DNA of 64,000 nucleotides from Epiperipatus broadwayi (taxonomy: Eukaryota > Onychophora > Udeonychophora > Euonychophora > Peripatidae). The translations under genes and the position numbers were made by a program. The DNA is taken from NCBI GenBank assembly GCA_028023455.1, contig JAQFVV010000283.1, forward strand, positions 620,001 to 684,000, read 5' to 3'. The notes beneath the pieces were generated by a model, which made no database searches, was not told where the DNA came from, and worked only from the letters and a program-made list of their open reading frames with translations. Positions 44,698 to 56,124 of the stretch are shown here, in pieces. Within the stretch, counting starts at the first letter, position 1. Each line of letters opens with the position of its first letter.

Positions 44698-45490
44698 AAA
44701 TCAAACTTCCTAATACTTCACTTCCTTGCTTTGTTAAGTGAAATCCATCTTTACTATATAACTCCCTCTTACTAATAAAAAAATTTCACACATCCACTAA
44801 CATAACATCATTTCTCACACAATTTTTTTAATTTATAGAACATTCCCTATCTAACATATACCTCTTGTCAAATCTTGGTAATAATCCAACTATTTCTACT
44901 CTTCCTTTAATCTTACTCAAATTTCTAATCAATTCTATGTACTCATCCATTATTCTCTCCGATGGCTCTGACAAATTATTTTTCCCTACCATAACATACA
45001 CATCTCCACTTCCTTATTTCTTTATCTTATTTGAAACATCTCTAATTCTAGCTCCAGGCAGACATATTTTTACATACCTGTTTCTATTTTCCCTTGCAAT
45101 TATATCTCTACATTTTCTAATTAGTGAATCTCCTAACAATACTGTCTCATAGTTTACTTTCCCTACTTCATCCACAATATACTCTTCTACCTTCTGGACT
45201 TCCTTATTTAGTTCTTCTTTATCATTTCTCTTCAGAAATTCCTTTATCTGCTCTCACTTCATCTCTAACGATTTTAATTTTGCTTCTACATCCTTTACCT
45301 CTTCCTCTATCTTACTTATTCTTTGACTAACCATCTCCATTGCTCTACCTATTTTTTCATCCATATTTTTTGTCACTCCACCAAAATCATATCCTTTCAT
45401 ATTTTCCTCAACTACATTTTGCTCCATTTCTCCTGATTTTCTCTTTAAGCTACTTACACTTAGAAACCACTTTTTTCCCTCTTTTATCAC
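44669..45490 (-). pseudogene. LINE ORF1: coiled coil plus SGNH esterase domain
   Basis: One continuous frame of 273 codons with four in-frame stops (TGA at 45256, then two TAA and one TGA). The first 75 residues form a coiled coil (ISKIEEEVKDVEAKLKSLEMK). The esterase follows: VLLGDSLIRK with the nucleophile Ser at 45125-45127, CLPGARIRDV, VMVGKNN carrying the oxyanion Asn, GLLPRFD, and DGFHLTKQGSEVLG with the Asp (44747-44749) and His (44738-44740) of the triad. All catalytic residues are intact although the frame is broken. In CR1-type elements this domain is thought to act on lipids or help RNP handling. The stop at 44669 lies 29 bp inside ORF2. No good ATG is seen at the 5' end; the frame opens at a GTG. 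Confidence 0.8.
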
Positions 45491-45592
45491 ATATATACAC
45501 TGTCTTCATAACCATAAACCTATTACATCCTTCTTAGTCTTATTTAAGCATTTCAAATGATAAACCTCATTACATTCAGTAGCAAACTCTCC

Positions 45593-45715
45593 ATTCAATA
45601 GTGCCACCCAGTGCAAGCCAAACTAATCAATGTGTAGTCACTCTTCACAAACCTCTTTTCATCTATTGATTACTATGGTTTGCATTGGGTGGCACTACTT
45701 TATGGAGAGGTTGTT
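45593..45715. repeat. F1 fragment folded on itself
   Basis: GCAAACTCTCCATTCAATAG with GTGCCACCCAGTGCAAGCC (45593-45641) is inverted at 45665-45712 (GGTTTGCATTGGGTGGCAC, TATGGAGAGG). Both are the first 50 bp of the F1 unit, head to head with a 24-bp spacer. There is no hammerhead in this fragment. Confidence 0.7.
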
Positions 45716-47054
45716 ACTATTTTCATTCAAATTCTTGATTAAGAAATCACATGATATTTGATTTACTCACTAATATTTTGTTTTGGAAATTGAAAGCAGA
45801 TGTTTAAATAAATAATTTTTTATATATTTAACATGAAATGGTTTTATTTTGCATACAGTTTGTTTATATTATATATACTTATTTTTTCTATTTGATATAT
45901 TATAGCTTATATATATGTAATATATAGAGTTCATGGGTCGTGTGAAAGTCTGTGCTCATATACCCTATATATTACATATATATATAGACACAGGTATATA
46001 ATACGCCTGTGTTTCAGTTATAGCGTATAATGTAAATAAAAAAAGAATTGATAAGATAGAAGGAATATTTCCTCACAATAATAAATTTGCATCAAAGTTT
46101 AATGCCAAAGAACATGATATAGTATCATTAATTTTAGATTATTTCCAAAAATTAGAAAGAGATTTAATCATTGAACATAATTCAAAAAATAGATACTGAA
46201 AATCAATAAGAAAAGTATCCCAAAAAATAAATATCTCAGTGATCGCTTTTATATATTTTTTTTATTAACTGAATAGGAAAGTGAAATCTAATTTGAATAT
46301 TTAATTTATATAATAATTTGGTTTTGATATCTAATATTCAGCACATTGTATATGTCAATGACAAATCCCGAGTAATCATTATTGATATTGGAATTGTCTA
46401 AGTGTTGATTGATTTTGATGATTATTTATAAACCCATTTAGTCTTGAGCATTATTACATTTATTATTTAAGCAATACTTTGGATGCAATTTCAAAATTAC
46501 AATTGCAGTTTGTAATGCTATAATTGACTATTTATTAGTCTGCATTCAGAACAGATTAAATTTACCTGTTTGATGAAGTTTGTTTAAACTTCTCTATATC
46601 AATAATTTCAATCTCTATAATCAAGTTGCAATCTTTATTGTTTATATAAGTATATTAGACCCTAAATAAAGTTAAGATTTCACCTTAGTTCCCTTGGCAA
46701 CAGGTTGAGATTATTACTGGGATTTTAAGTGTTGACTGATTTTAATGATTATGTATCTCATAAATATATTGTTCAAAAATATTATAATGTTTAGTTTAAC
46801 AAGTCTAAATTAAAAATAATGTGAGTATATATGTATGTGTGTGTGAATTACATTACCACATGTTTCATGCTTATATCCATAATCTGTTGCCAAGACAACA
46901 CTATAATTAAGCTATAAACGGAATTTCCCATTTGTTGCATAATTGTATTGCTGCTATGACAATACATTTTTAACTTTATATTGGTTGTTTAAGCATAACG
47001 GCTATCATGGTGTAATTTATATATAATAACTCATTAATTATTTGAACTCATGAT
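45716..47054. other. no gene seen
   Basis: AT-rich. 45920-45975 has a short remnant of the F2 end (GGGTCGTGTGAAAGTCTG) within TA repeats. Confidence 0.5.
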
Positions 47055-47067
47055 TTAATATAACTAT
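47055..47067. repeat. left target-site duplication of RTE element
   Basis: TTAATATAACTAT, identical to 49848-49860. These 13-bp copies bound the RTE insertion exactly at its 3' tail on this side. Confidence 0.85.
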
Positions 47068-47078
47068 CATTATCATCA

Positions 47079-48225
47079 TCAACCATTATCAATCCACTGC
47101 AGGATGAAGGTCTCTCCAAGTTTAATCCATCTCCAATCTTTAGCTTCTCTTCTCCACAACACCCCTACACATTTTCTTATTTCATCCATCCATCTCACAT
47201 GTGGTCTCTTTCTGGGTCTTTTACAATCTCTTGGAATCCAGTTTAAAATTTCAATTGTCCATCTATTATCAGCTCTTCTAACAATATGTCCAGCCCAACT
47301 CCATTTCAATTTTAATTTTTTCAATAAGGTCAGTAACACCTGTTTGTTGTCTTACCCTTACATTGTGTTTTCAATCTCTTCTTGTTACTCCCAACATACA
47401 TCTCTCCATACTCTGTATTGCTCTTCTATTAAGTGTCCAAGTCTCAGATCCATAAGTAAGAACTGGTAAAACACATTTGTTAAAAACTATTCTTTTCAAA
47501 CACATAGGCATATTTCCTTTTAGTATCAAGTTATTTCTACCAAAAGCACTCCAACCAAGTTTAATTCTATGATTAATTTCCTCCATTATGTTTCCATCTG
47601 TATTAATAATCTGACCAAGGTATTTGTAACTGTTAACTTCTTCTAATTCTTCATAATCAATCTTTATTTTCATATTTTGAGCAAATCGATTAAATATTAC
47701 TTTAGTCTTTTTAACATTTATCTTTAGTCCTACTTTTCTACTTTATCTGCTAACTCCTGCAACATTTCCTGCAGCTCTGAAGCATTATTTGCAAAAACAA
47801 CTACATCATCTGCGAAATCTAAATGACTTAAATACTCTCCATTTACTTTCACTCCTTTAGTTTCCCATTTTAATCCACAAAATACTTCTTGCAGCATTGC
47901 TGTAAAAAGTTTTGGAGATATGGAGTCACCTTGTCTTATACCTTTCTCAGTGTTGATTTTTCCAGTATCATTATGTAATCTAATTGTTGCTGTTGCATTT
48001 TTATAAATATTCTTTAAAATATGACAATATCCTGGATCTATACCTTGATGGTCCAATGCTTTAATCACTGAAGAAATGTGTATAGAATCGAATGCCTTTT
48101 CATAATCTACAAATCCAAAACATAATGGCAACTCATATTCATTTTTTTTTTCTATGACTTCTCTCAATACCTGGATATGATCTATTGTACTAAAACCACT
48201 TTTAAATCCAGCTTGTTCTCTTGGT
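47079..48225 (-). pseudogene. RTE reverse transcriptase, C-terminal two thirds
   Basis: From the inversion point: PREQAGFKSGFSTIDHIQ, then the frame 48167-47730 with FVDYEKAFDSI (catalytic Asp A), KGIRQGDSISPKLF, and HLDFADDVVVFAN (catalytic FADD, intact). The next frame (47673-47371) has EEVNSYKYLGQII, LPVLTYGSETWTL and RCMLGVTRRD. The last (47339-47079) has KWSWAGHIVRRADNRW, GRPHVRWMDEI-like (RKRPHVRW) and the terminal LQWIDNG. Two frameshifts separate the three frames. Catalytic residues are preserved. The plus-strand open frame at 47104-47469 is a shadow. Confidence 0.85.
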
Positions 48226-49847
48226 TAGTGGAGAATCCCCTGATTGCAGACCCAGGCTGCCATTTGATGACTTTTTATTTAGGTACTTACAACTGCAGAT
48301 CACTTTCAAGTGAAGGAAGATTGCAAGAATTAGAAGAAGAACTGTCTTATATTAAATGGGACATTATTGGACTTTGTGAAGTTAGAAGAAAAGGTGAAGA
48401 AACAATTGATTTAAAAAGTGGACATATAATCTATTATAAAGGCACACATATTGGAAATACAAGTGGAGTAGGATTCATTATAAATAAAAAGTGGGAGAAC
48501 AATATTGTGGAGATTGATGGTGTATCGGACAGAGTGGCAAGATTAGTTATACAACTTAATAGCAGATACCTAATGCAGATAATTCAGGTTTATGCCCCAA
48601 CAAGTTCTCATAGTGATGAAGTAGTAGAAGATTTTTATATGGATGTACAAAAGGCTTTTGATCAGAGTAAACAACATTTTAAAATTGTTATGGGAGACTT
48701 TAATGCTAGAATAGGTAGACAAATGAAAGATGAAATTTTGGTTATGGTAATAGAAATGAGAGAGGACATAGACTTGTGAAGTTTGCAGAAAAAGAAAAAC
48801 TTTATATTATGAATTCATTTTTTGAGAAAAATGTTAAAAGGAAATGGACATGGAAACATCCAAATGAAGGTACAGCAGAATTGGATTATATTTTGTCTAA
48901 CAGAAAATACATATTCCAAGATTGTAATGTTCTTAATAAATTTAACACAGGAAGTGATCATCGATTAGTAAGGTGTAAGTTACGTGTTAATGTAAAACTA
49001 GAGAGACAAAAATTATTAAGAAAAACAATATTTACAGTTGATATTCCTAATCTTCAGAAACATTCTAATGAATTTAAATTAGAACTTACAAATAGGTTTC
49101 AAGTGTTAGGAGATTTTGAACATGATTCAGATTTGAATGAAATTAATATGAAAATAACTGATACACTTTTAAAAACTGCAACAAAGATAGCTGGTAGAAA
49201 AAAGCAGCAATTGACTAATAAAATTTTTACTGAGACTAGAGAATTTATGAAGAAAAGAAGGAATATGAAGATATACAAAAATGATGTATTAAAAAGAATT
49301 GAATATCTCGAATTTTGTAAAATGGTACGGAAAAGAGTTGAAAATGGTATAAGAAAGTATAACTGTGAAATAGCAAGGAAAGCTGTAGAAGAAAGTAAAA
49401 GACTCATGAATGTTAAACAACATTTTGGTATTGGTAGGAAATTTATATAAGAAAAAAAGATGGAATTATTACTAAAAAGAGAGATGACATCATGAAATTG
49501 GTAGAAGATTTTTATCAAGAATTATATAGTAATAAAGAACAAGTACCTCCTATATCTATTACATCTTCCGAATTGCCCAGAATTTTAAATGAAGAAGTGA
49601 GACAGGAAATGATGGAATTATAATTGATATATTAAAAGAAGCAGGTGAAGAAATAGAAACAATTTTAGCAAAGTTATATACCAAATGTCTAAATGATAAA
49701 GATGTATGGAAGATTGGAAGAATGCAGTAATAATATTAATATTTAAAAAGGTGATAAAGAAGATATTAGAAATTACAGACCTATCAGCCTTTTATCAGTT
49801 TTATATAAAATTTTTACCAAGGTAATTACAACTCGTCTACAGAGAAC
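48226..49847 (+). pseudogene. RTE endonuclease and N-terminal RT part (inverted segment)
   Basis: After a short untranslated stretch (ADPGCH) a Met at 48267 leads into GTYNCRSLSSEGRL and IIGLCEVRRKGEE (catalytic Asn and Glu of the APE fold), IIQVYAPTS, and MGDFNARIG. A frameshift near 48735 moves the protein to the frame at 48776-49450: KWTWKHPNEGTAELDYIL and GSDHRLVRCK complete the endonuclease, followed by a Lys-rich linker. After 49450 the frame is broken, but [26 protein letters not shown] and TTRLQRT of the RT N-terminus can be read up to the duplication at 49848. Confidence 0.85.
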
Positions 49848-49860
49848 TTAATATAACTAT
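49848..49860. repeat. right target-site duplication of RTE element
   Basis: TTAATATAACTAT, an exact copy of 47055-47067. Confidence 0.85.
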
Positions 49861-52204
49861 ATACATATATAAAGATCAAAATTGATGTTGCAGTAATAAA
49901 TATCATTGTCTAATTTATTATCCATATAAGTTTATGTTAAGGAAAGGTGTGTTATTATTTTCATGATGCTAAAACTTATTCTTTCTGATGACTAGATAAA
50001 TATCTCATTTATACTATTAGAATTATTAATGTGTTTGAATATTCATATAATTACCTTAATAAATTTTTCATATAACAATAACTCAAATTCAATCCTGATG
50101 TCAGAATAAAATAAAACCTATAATGAAATCCTTCCTATTATTCTATACTCAGATTTTCAATTGATTTATATCCAACATTAGCTCCATTTACTGGCTTTAT
50201 TCAGGTCTGTTGGATATAGATATAGTTATCAGTCTTCTAGATCATAACATTAAACAAAGTTCACATGAATTGGACTATATGGTACTTAATATTTATTGAT
50301 AAATAATTTCATTAACATGGTTTAGTAATCTATTATGCAATTTATTGTGCCTTCTATGAAGAAAATGTCAGAAACTTTTATAATCTTAATGCATTATTAG
50401 TGCAGAATAACTTTTTCAGAGGCAGACAAATTGAAGAGATTGCTATGACTGAAAACTTATTAAGGTAATGTTTAATGATCTTAACATATTCACCAAATAA
50501 GAAAAACTGATATAATTATGTAATTAGTTAAATTGAAAGGCTAAAAATATGGACGTATATTTGATAGGAATTTGTAATAATATAATGATAAAGTATGTCT
50601 CATTCATTGAGAACAAATTTTCTTGATAAATTAAATTTTATAAAACTTAAATTTATAAATTATTTGCTTTAGGTGTTATTGTTTTTAGTCAAGTTCTATG
50701 TGGCAAACTCTGGAATTCACAGTCCACTGATCATGGCAAACTATGTTACCTTCTGATATTCGAACTTCTTATTAATTTCCATGCCATAAATCATTTAACT
50801 ATTATGATTGTCTTATTTTATGCATGTTCTAGTCTAGACAATTCATTCCCTTTAGCTATAATTTGTGATTCAACTTCATTTTTTTTCAACAGTTTTTGCG
50901 CCTTATATTACTGATAATATTGGTAGACGAATAAGATATATTATTCATTTTTATTTTGTTGTTTAATTATACTTTTCGTTATTAAATTTTATTGCCCTGG
51001 TAATAGGGAACTTCTTTAGCTGGAGAATTTCTGTTATATATGTTTCTTAATCTTTTTATTATCTTTTTTTAAAGAAAAATAATAAAAATAATATTTTTTT
51101 TTCTTTTATTGACTTATAGTTCTAAATATAGTGGAAGCACAAGATTTTAATGTTTATGTATTTTATAGATATTTTTTTAATAAATGTATAGAAATTTTTT
51201 TTAATAAAAGATAACCAGCTGCTGTCAGCCTGAAATATTTAAGTAGCACTTGTATTGAATACTCTTTTTCTCCGTATAGACTTTTTGCCATTTATCATTT
51301 TACTTACCTGTCAATATAAATTATATTTATGCCATATATATATATATGTGCAAATAATCATATGTAAGTGTTTGTATATATGTGCAATAGGGTGAATTGC
51401 TGCCATTATTCTATGTAATATAAAAATACTTCAACAGAATTTATATTTTAATCTTTATTTTAATAAACAGTCTTACTTTTACCATGCTAATAACCTAATT
51501 ATGCTTATGAACATTATAACAAATCTATAGTTAAATAATATTAAAAAGTCCTATTGTTTATTTATTTGAATGTTATTGGTTCTCTGATTCATCACGTGGC
51601 CAATTTGCGCACTAAACCCAGTTTCTTTAATTTTTCTCTTTCTTTCAGTTCTTTCTTTATCAACAATTTCAATTATATGTGAATCAAATCCATATCCATG
51701 TTAGTGTGTGCGTGTATGTGTGCCTATAAATTAGATTAACTAATAATGCAAAATATAAAGTAGATAAAATGAGCTGGTCTAATATCATATATATCATGGA
51801 GTATAGCCAATCATACCACCCATATATATTTTCACAGGAAACGAAGATGAATTTAAGATTGGGAATGGTAAGCATTTGCTTATGGAAAGAAACGCTAAAG
51901 CTAATTCTATAAATATATCAGTATTTTATAATCATTGTGGATTTGGTATTGTCAAGTTGTTTACAAAGAAAGAAATCCTAGAAAAGATGACTGAAATCTG
52001 GTTTATTAAACAAAATGAACATGCAATGAATCAGAAAGCCAATAATATTTAAATAAATAAACAATGCTTTTTTTAAATGTTTTTAATGGTGAATTTCAGC
52101 TTAAACTTATGAAACATTGCTATGATTATTGTCAGCCAAAGATATTTGACTTCCTATTCTTTAAAGAGAATTAAAAAAAAAAAAAACTTACAATTTATAT
52201 ACTC
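49861..52204. other. no gene seen
   Basis: AT-rich. No exon, RNA gene or element recognised. Confidence 0.5.
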
Positions 52205-52525
52205 ACATAATTACATTTTGAATTCCAAGTGTCAAACTAACTCAATCCACATCTTTGACACCATCCACTTAAGATAAATACAGTAATGATTACTACTAAT
52301 CATTTATTATACTAGAGATTGTCTCTAGCACAGAAATAAACTTTAAACTTCAATTAAAGAGTAATATATCTGATTTTTTAAAATTAAACACACACACACA
52401 CACACGGAGTTATTCACATTTTTCTTTTCCACATGTAATATCTTTATAAATATATTAAATAAGTTCAATTCTATCACATATTCTTTTAAATTCATATAAA
52501 TAAAGATACAATAAAAGACAAATGA

Positions 52526-52571
52526 CCCCAAGATGCATTTTTTTTTGTGCTGAACCAGCACTCGTCAGTTG
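52526..52571 (-). ncRNA. hammerhead motif (F2 variant), box 2 mutated
   Basis: Minus strand: CAA, CUGACGA, a perfect stem II GUGCUG-GUU-CAGCAC, then A-rich instead of GAA, AUGCAU, C, UUGGGG. Stem I pairs CAA with UUG. The G12 position is A and an A run is inserted, so it should be inactive. Confidence 0.55.
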
Positions 52572-52900
52572 TATCTTTATTTATTTGAATTTAAAAGGAT
52601 ATGTAATAGTATTATATAAAGATATTACACATGGGTAAGAGAAATATGAATAACTCCGTGTGTGTGCGCGCACGCTTAATTTTAAAAAAATCAGATAATC
52701 TTTAATTGAGTTCAAAGTTTATGTCTGTGTTAGAGACAATCTTTAGTTTAATAAATGATTAGTAATAATCATTATTGTATTTATCTTAAGTGGATGGTGT
52801 CAAAGATGTCAATTGAGTTAATTTGACAGTTGTAATTCAAAATATAATTATTTAATATAGATAAAGATTTTCATTTAATATATATTAGAGTTGGTGATTT

Positions 52901-52945
52901 GGGCCAACTGATGAATGCTTGTTTACTACAAAGTGCATCTTGGGG
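52901..52945 (+). ncRNA. hammerhead motif (F2 variant), degraded stem II
   Basis: Plus strand: GGGCCAA, CUGAUGA, UGCUUGUUUACUAC, AAA, GUGCAU, C, UUGGGG. Stem I pairs CCAA with UUGG. Stem II is largely lost and G12 is replaced. Confidence 0.5.
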
Positions 52946-52999
52946 CTCATTTGTCTTTTACTATCTCTTTATTTATATGAATTTAAGTCTTTAAAACGG

Positions 53000-53770
53000 G
53001 CAAAACTCTCCATACAGTAGTTCCACTCAGTGCCAACCAGAGTAATCAATGGATGCCAGAAGGCTTGTTCTGCATAAAATCCCCATCTAGTGCCTACGCT
53101 TGTGACCTTCAACAGTGAGGAGCTTTGCATCTGAAAGCACTGCACCTAGATCTTAGGATCTAACACAATCCTCCAGCAGCCACCTTTTATCTCTACTTAA
53201 TTACAAAACTATGGGAATAAAGTTGAAAACACAATCTAAGCTCAATAACTTATATAGTCATATGGGTCTGAACTCAGTTCAGTACCCATACATTTTGGTG
53301 TCTTTGGGTTTTTAACAACTATAGCTACCACTATCCTATTAGGCAGGATTGGTGTTAAACCACTAAACATCACATGATCACCATTTCTTATGCTAGCACA
53401 TAACTTACTAAAACAGGCAAAACTCTCCATACAGTAGTGCCACTCAGTGCCAACTGGAGTAATTAATGGATGCCAGAAGGCTTGTGCATAAAATCCCCAT
53501 CTAGTACCTACTCACCCAATATCCTCGGACTAGTTTCTGGCTTGTGGCCTTCATCAGTGAGGAGCTTTGATCTGAGAGCACTGCACATAGATCTTAGGAT
53601 CTAATGTAACCCTCCAGCAGCCATCTTTAATCTCTCCTTAATTACAAAACTATGAGAATGAAATTAAAAACAATTTTTTTCAATCTAAACTCAATAGCTT
53701 ATATAGTCATATAGATCTGAACTCAGTTCAGTACCCATACATTTTGGTGTCTTTGTCTCTGCACCTAGAT
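53000..53770 (-). repeat. hammerhead repeat F1, two tandem units
   Basis: Unit starts (GCAAAACTCTCC) are at 53000 and 53417, a 417-bp period. The first unit has lost about 35 bp including the middle of its hammerhead (53090-53105). The second is nearly complete to about 53755, then continues into an inverted copy. The small minus-strand open frame at 53242-53430 is not conserved between units. Confidence 0.8.
53516..53570 (-). ncRNA. type I hammerhead ribozyme motif (F1), core boxes intact
   Basis: CUGAUGA, GGC-CACAA-GCC stem II, GAA, ACUAGU and C17 are as in the family. In stem I the first pair is lost (C1.1 opposite A2.1), while the next five (CCUC/GAGG and U/A) remain. A-A occupies 10.1/11.1. 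Confidence 0.65.
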
Positions 53771-53775
53771 CTTCT

Positions 53776-54345
53776 GGCATCCATTGATAACTCTGGTTGG
53801 CACTGAGTGACACTACTGTATGGAGAGTTTTGCTGTTTTTATAACAGTTATGTGCTAGCATAAGAAATGGTGATCATGTGATGTTTAGTGGTTTAACACC
53901 AATCATGCCTAATAGGATAGTGGTGGCTATGATTGTTAAAGAGCCAAAGACACCAAAGTGTATGGGTACTGAACTGAGTTCAGACCCATATGCCTATATA
54001 GGCTATTGAGTTTAGATTGAAAATGTGTTTTCAGTTTTATTCTCATAGTTTTGTAGTTGAAATAAAAGGTGGCTGCTGAAGGGTTGCATTAGATCCTAAG
54101 ATCTAGGTGCAGTGCTCTCAGATCCAAAGCTCCTCACTGATGAAAGCCACAAGCCAGAAACTAGTCTGAGGATATTGGATGAGTAGGCACTGGATGGAGA
54201 TTTTATGCAGAAGCCTTCTGATCTCCATTGATTACTCTGGATGGCACTGAATGGAACTAATGTATGGAGAGTTTGCCTGTTATAATAACAGTTATGTGCT
54301 AGTATAAGAAATGATGATCATATGATGTTTAGTAATTTAAAAGTC
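53776..54345 (+). repeat. hammerhead repeat F1 in inverted orientation
   Basis: 53776-53833 is the inverse of the F1 unit start. A complete inverted unit follows (53834-54276, 443 bp), then the beginning of another (to about 54345). With the tandem block at 53000-53770 this makes a tail-to-tail foldback spanning 1.3 kb. The copy has a plus-strand hammerhead. Confidence 0.8.
54124..54178 (+). ncRNA. type I hammerhead ribozyme motif (F1), best stem I
   Basis: Stem I pairs UCCUCA with UGAGGA in six Watson-Crick pairs, then an AGC/UA internal loop and CCAA/UUGG. The core reads CUGAUGA, AAGCCACAAGCCA, GAA, ACUAGU, C. Stem II has one mismatch relative to the family (GGC to AGC). The predicted cut is after C17 (GUC) at about 54166. 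Confidence 0.72.
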
Positions 54346-54810
54346 TGTGTGATAGTATTGAAATTATTTAATAAATTTATATACTATTCAACAGGAATTT
54401 GTCTCATACATCTCCAAATTATATATGTAGATATGAATAAAAATCCCCATGGCAATTATAAGCCACTTTAGAGTTTACCAAACTTTGTAGGTGATGTATA
54501 TACTTTTTTTTAAATGATGAAACCATAAAAATTGAAAAATTTATTATGATCAAATTAATAACCAGTTAAATGAGACCTTTATATAATAATTATTTTTATG
54601 CTTCTCTACTTTAGATATCATATAGTAATACTAATGTGTGTGTATGTTTTTTTAAGTTAGACTAAATGTATAAATTTAAAAAAAGAAATTGTGGACACTT
54701 TTCTTATATTTTATATTTGATAGAAAAATAAATATGTTTTATACATAGGTTAGCTTTTAATTTGTTTCTGAATTGCAAAGTTTATTCATGCTTTAATAAT
54801 TTTCTATATA
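54346..54810. other. no gene seen
   Basis: AT-rich spacer. Confidence 0.5.
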
Positions 54811-55162
54811 CACCTGGGTCTCGTTTTATGCGGTAGATAGGTTCCACAGAAAACCCGCATTAAAAAAATTGCACAAAAATAGATTTAATTTACCTTGGAA
54901 AATGGGGCATAGGTGCTGTAATTTTCAGAATTCGCATAAAAGCAAAGCAACAAGGAAAAATTATTTTAAAATTCGCATTAAAAAAATAAGCAAATAAAGT
55001 ATGACTAATAAAAAATTTCAATTTGATTTGAAAAAAATTAATACAAGACAAACTTTTTTTACATTTTTTATTAACTACAGTATTTAATTTTACATTTTTC
55101 ATACATATTTTAATCATTAACAATAGTGTTTGTTTGTAAACTGGTAAAAAAATCAGATTCAA

Positions 55163-55255
55163 TGTGATGTGATGTATTGTGGCTTCTCCTTAAACGAAGT
55201 CAAGAATCTCTCAGCAATTATGCACAGAGAAACCTGTTAGCCATTTTATTTTTAT
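55163..55255 (-). mobile_element. CR1-like LINE, 3' UTR fragment
   Basis: GATGTGATGTATTGTGGCTTC, CTCCTTAAACGAAGTCA and ATCTCTCAGCAATTATG are the last 90 bp of the LINE at 41330-45560. It is nested in the Tigger-like element. Confidence 0.75.
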
Positions 55256-55687
55256 TCATGATGTGATGTACAACTAGCGCCAGTTTCAATCTTGTGTTGT
55301 GTTAACGATTTTCTGTTTCTAAATTTAAAAAATGAAATTGCAATCAAACAAAATGATTATACATTATCATTAGAAAGGGTATTTGAGTATTAACTAAGCT
55401 ATGACATACTACACAACCCACCGGTAGATATAATCGTCGGATAACCAAAACAATGTCATGGCAACTGAAACATTGGCATGACTAATCGATAGAAGCGGTC
55501 AAAGTGTTTTCGTGGTCACCTTCGAGATTTTAAAATACTTGGGTGAATTCTGGGTAAATATCTCTCTTTTACCTGCTTGCGTTGACCAAGTGAGACGCAT
55601 TTTTTTTTACAGTGTCTGATCCGCCATTGTAAGAATTGAATATTTTTTGATTGCTTATTTTATATTTTGATCGTTCAACTATTGCTG

Positions 55688-55975
55688 ATTTTATTTACTA
55701 ATTTTATTACTAATTTATCAAATTGTATTCCTAATTTATCAAATTTTATTATTAATTTATCTAATTGTATTACTAATTACCATTTATGACTAATTAACCA
55801 AAATGTCTGTGCAAAAAATCAAGAAAAGGGACTTAGTAATTTATCAAATTGTGTTCCTAATTTATCAAATTTTATTACTAATTTATCAAATTTTATTACT
55901 AATTTATCAAATTGTGTTCCTAATTTATCAAATTTTATTACTAATTTATCTAATTGTATTACTAATTACCATTTA
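55688..55975. repeat. 20-bp minisatellite with higher-order duplication
   Basis: A 20-bp unit, CTAATTTATCAAATTKTATT, is repeated in two blocks. A 60-bp spacer that includes TTTATGACTAATTAACCAA and an AAGATGTCT-like string recurs after each block. Confidence 0.7.
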
Positions 55976-56124
55976 TGACTAATTAACCAAGATGTCTAAC
56001 CAAGAAAAGGAAAATAAAGCCATATTAAGTTATTGGGACTTACAGTCTTTTCCGAAAAAGAAGCGATTTCAGTATCGCACTATCTCATAAAGGCAATTAT
56101 TTCTAGTTAATAATTGAGAACAAT

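Larger units (their letters stand above)
41330..45560 (-). mobile_element. CR1-like LINE, near full length, inactive
   Basis: A two-ORF non-LTR retrotransposon read on the minus strand. In order from high to low coordinates: ORF1 with coiled coil and SGNH-type esterase (45490-44669), ORF2 with APE-type endonuclease (44697 to about 43850), reverse transcriptase (about 43530-42229), and a C-terminal region with a Cys-His knuckle (to about 41400). The 3' tail has ACATC-like repeats (41327-41345). Esterase-bearing ORF1 proteins are known in the CR1 group. Several stops and frameshifts and a mutated catalytic site show it is dead. Four more fragments of the family lie in this window (39584, 55163, 57590, 62958). 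Confidence 0.85.
47068..49847 (-). mobile_element. RTE-type LINE with inverted 5' half (twin-priming structure)
   Basis: The 3' half (reverse transcriptase and C-terminus) reads on the minus strand from about 48225 down to 47068 and ends in ATGATGATAATG-type repeats, as RTE elements do. The 5' half (endonuclease and the start of the RT domain) reads on the plus strand from about 48226 to 49847. The outer end of the inverted part stops at TTRLQRT and the minus part begins at PREQAGF, which are almost adjacent in the family protein; only about four codons are missing. The insertion is flanked by a perfect 13-bp duplication. This is the signature of twin priming during target-primed reverse transcription. 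Frameshifts show it has aged. Confidence 0.9.
52205..52990. repeat. large foldback carrying F2-like hammerheads
   Basis: 52205-52545 is inverted at about 52560-52870 (TTGAATTCCAAGTGTCAAACTAACTCAAT..., a CACA microsatellite and ATGTAATATCTTTATA in both arms). 52926-52990 then repeats part of the left arm again (GCATCTTGGGG, CATTTGTCTTTTACTATC). The left arm ends in a minus-strand hammerhead, and a plus-strand one lies at 52901-52945. This is the F2 architecture with a different stem III. Confidence 0.7.

Noticed and set aside
44285-45537. Several plus-strand open frames rich in Ser, Leu, Ile and Pro
   Set aside because: They are antisense to the LINE ORF1 and ORF2 on the minus strand.
47104-47469. 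121-codon plus-strand frame
   Set aside because: It is antisense to the RTE reverse transcriptase C-terminus.
49099-49518. 139-codon minus-strand frame
   Set aside because: It is antisense to the inverted RTE endonuclease segment.
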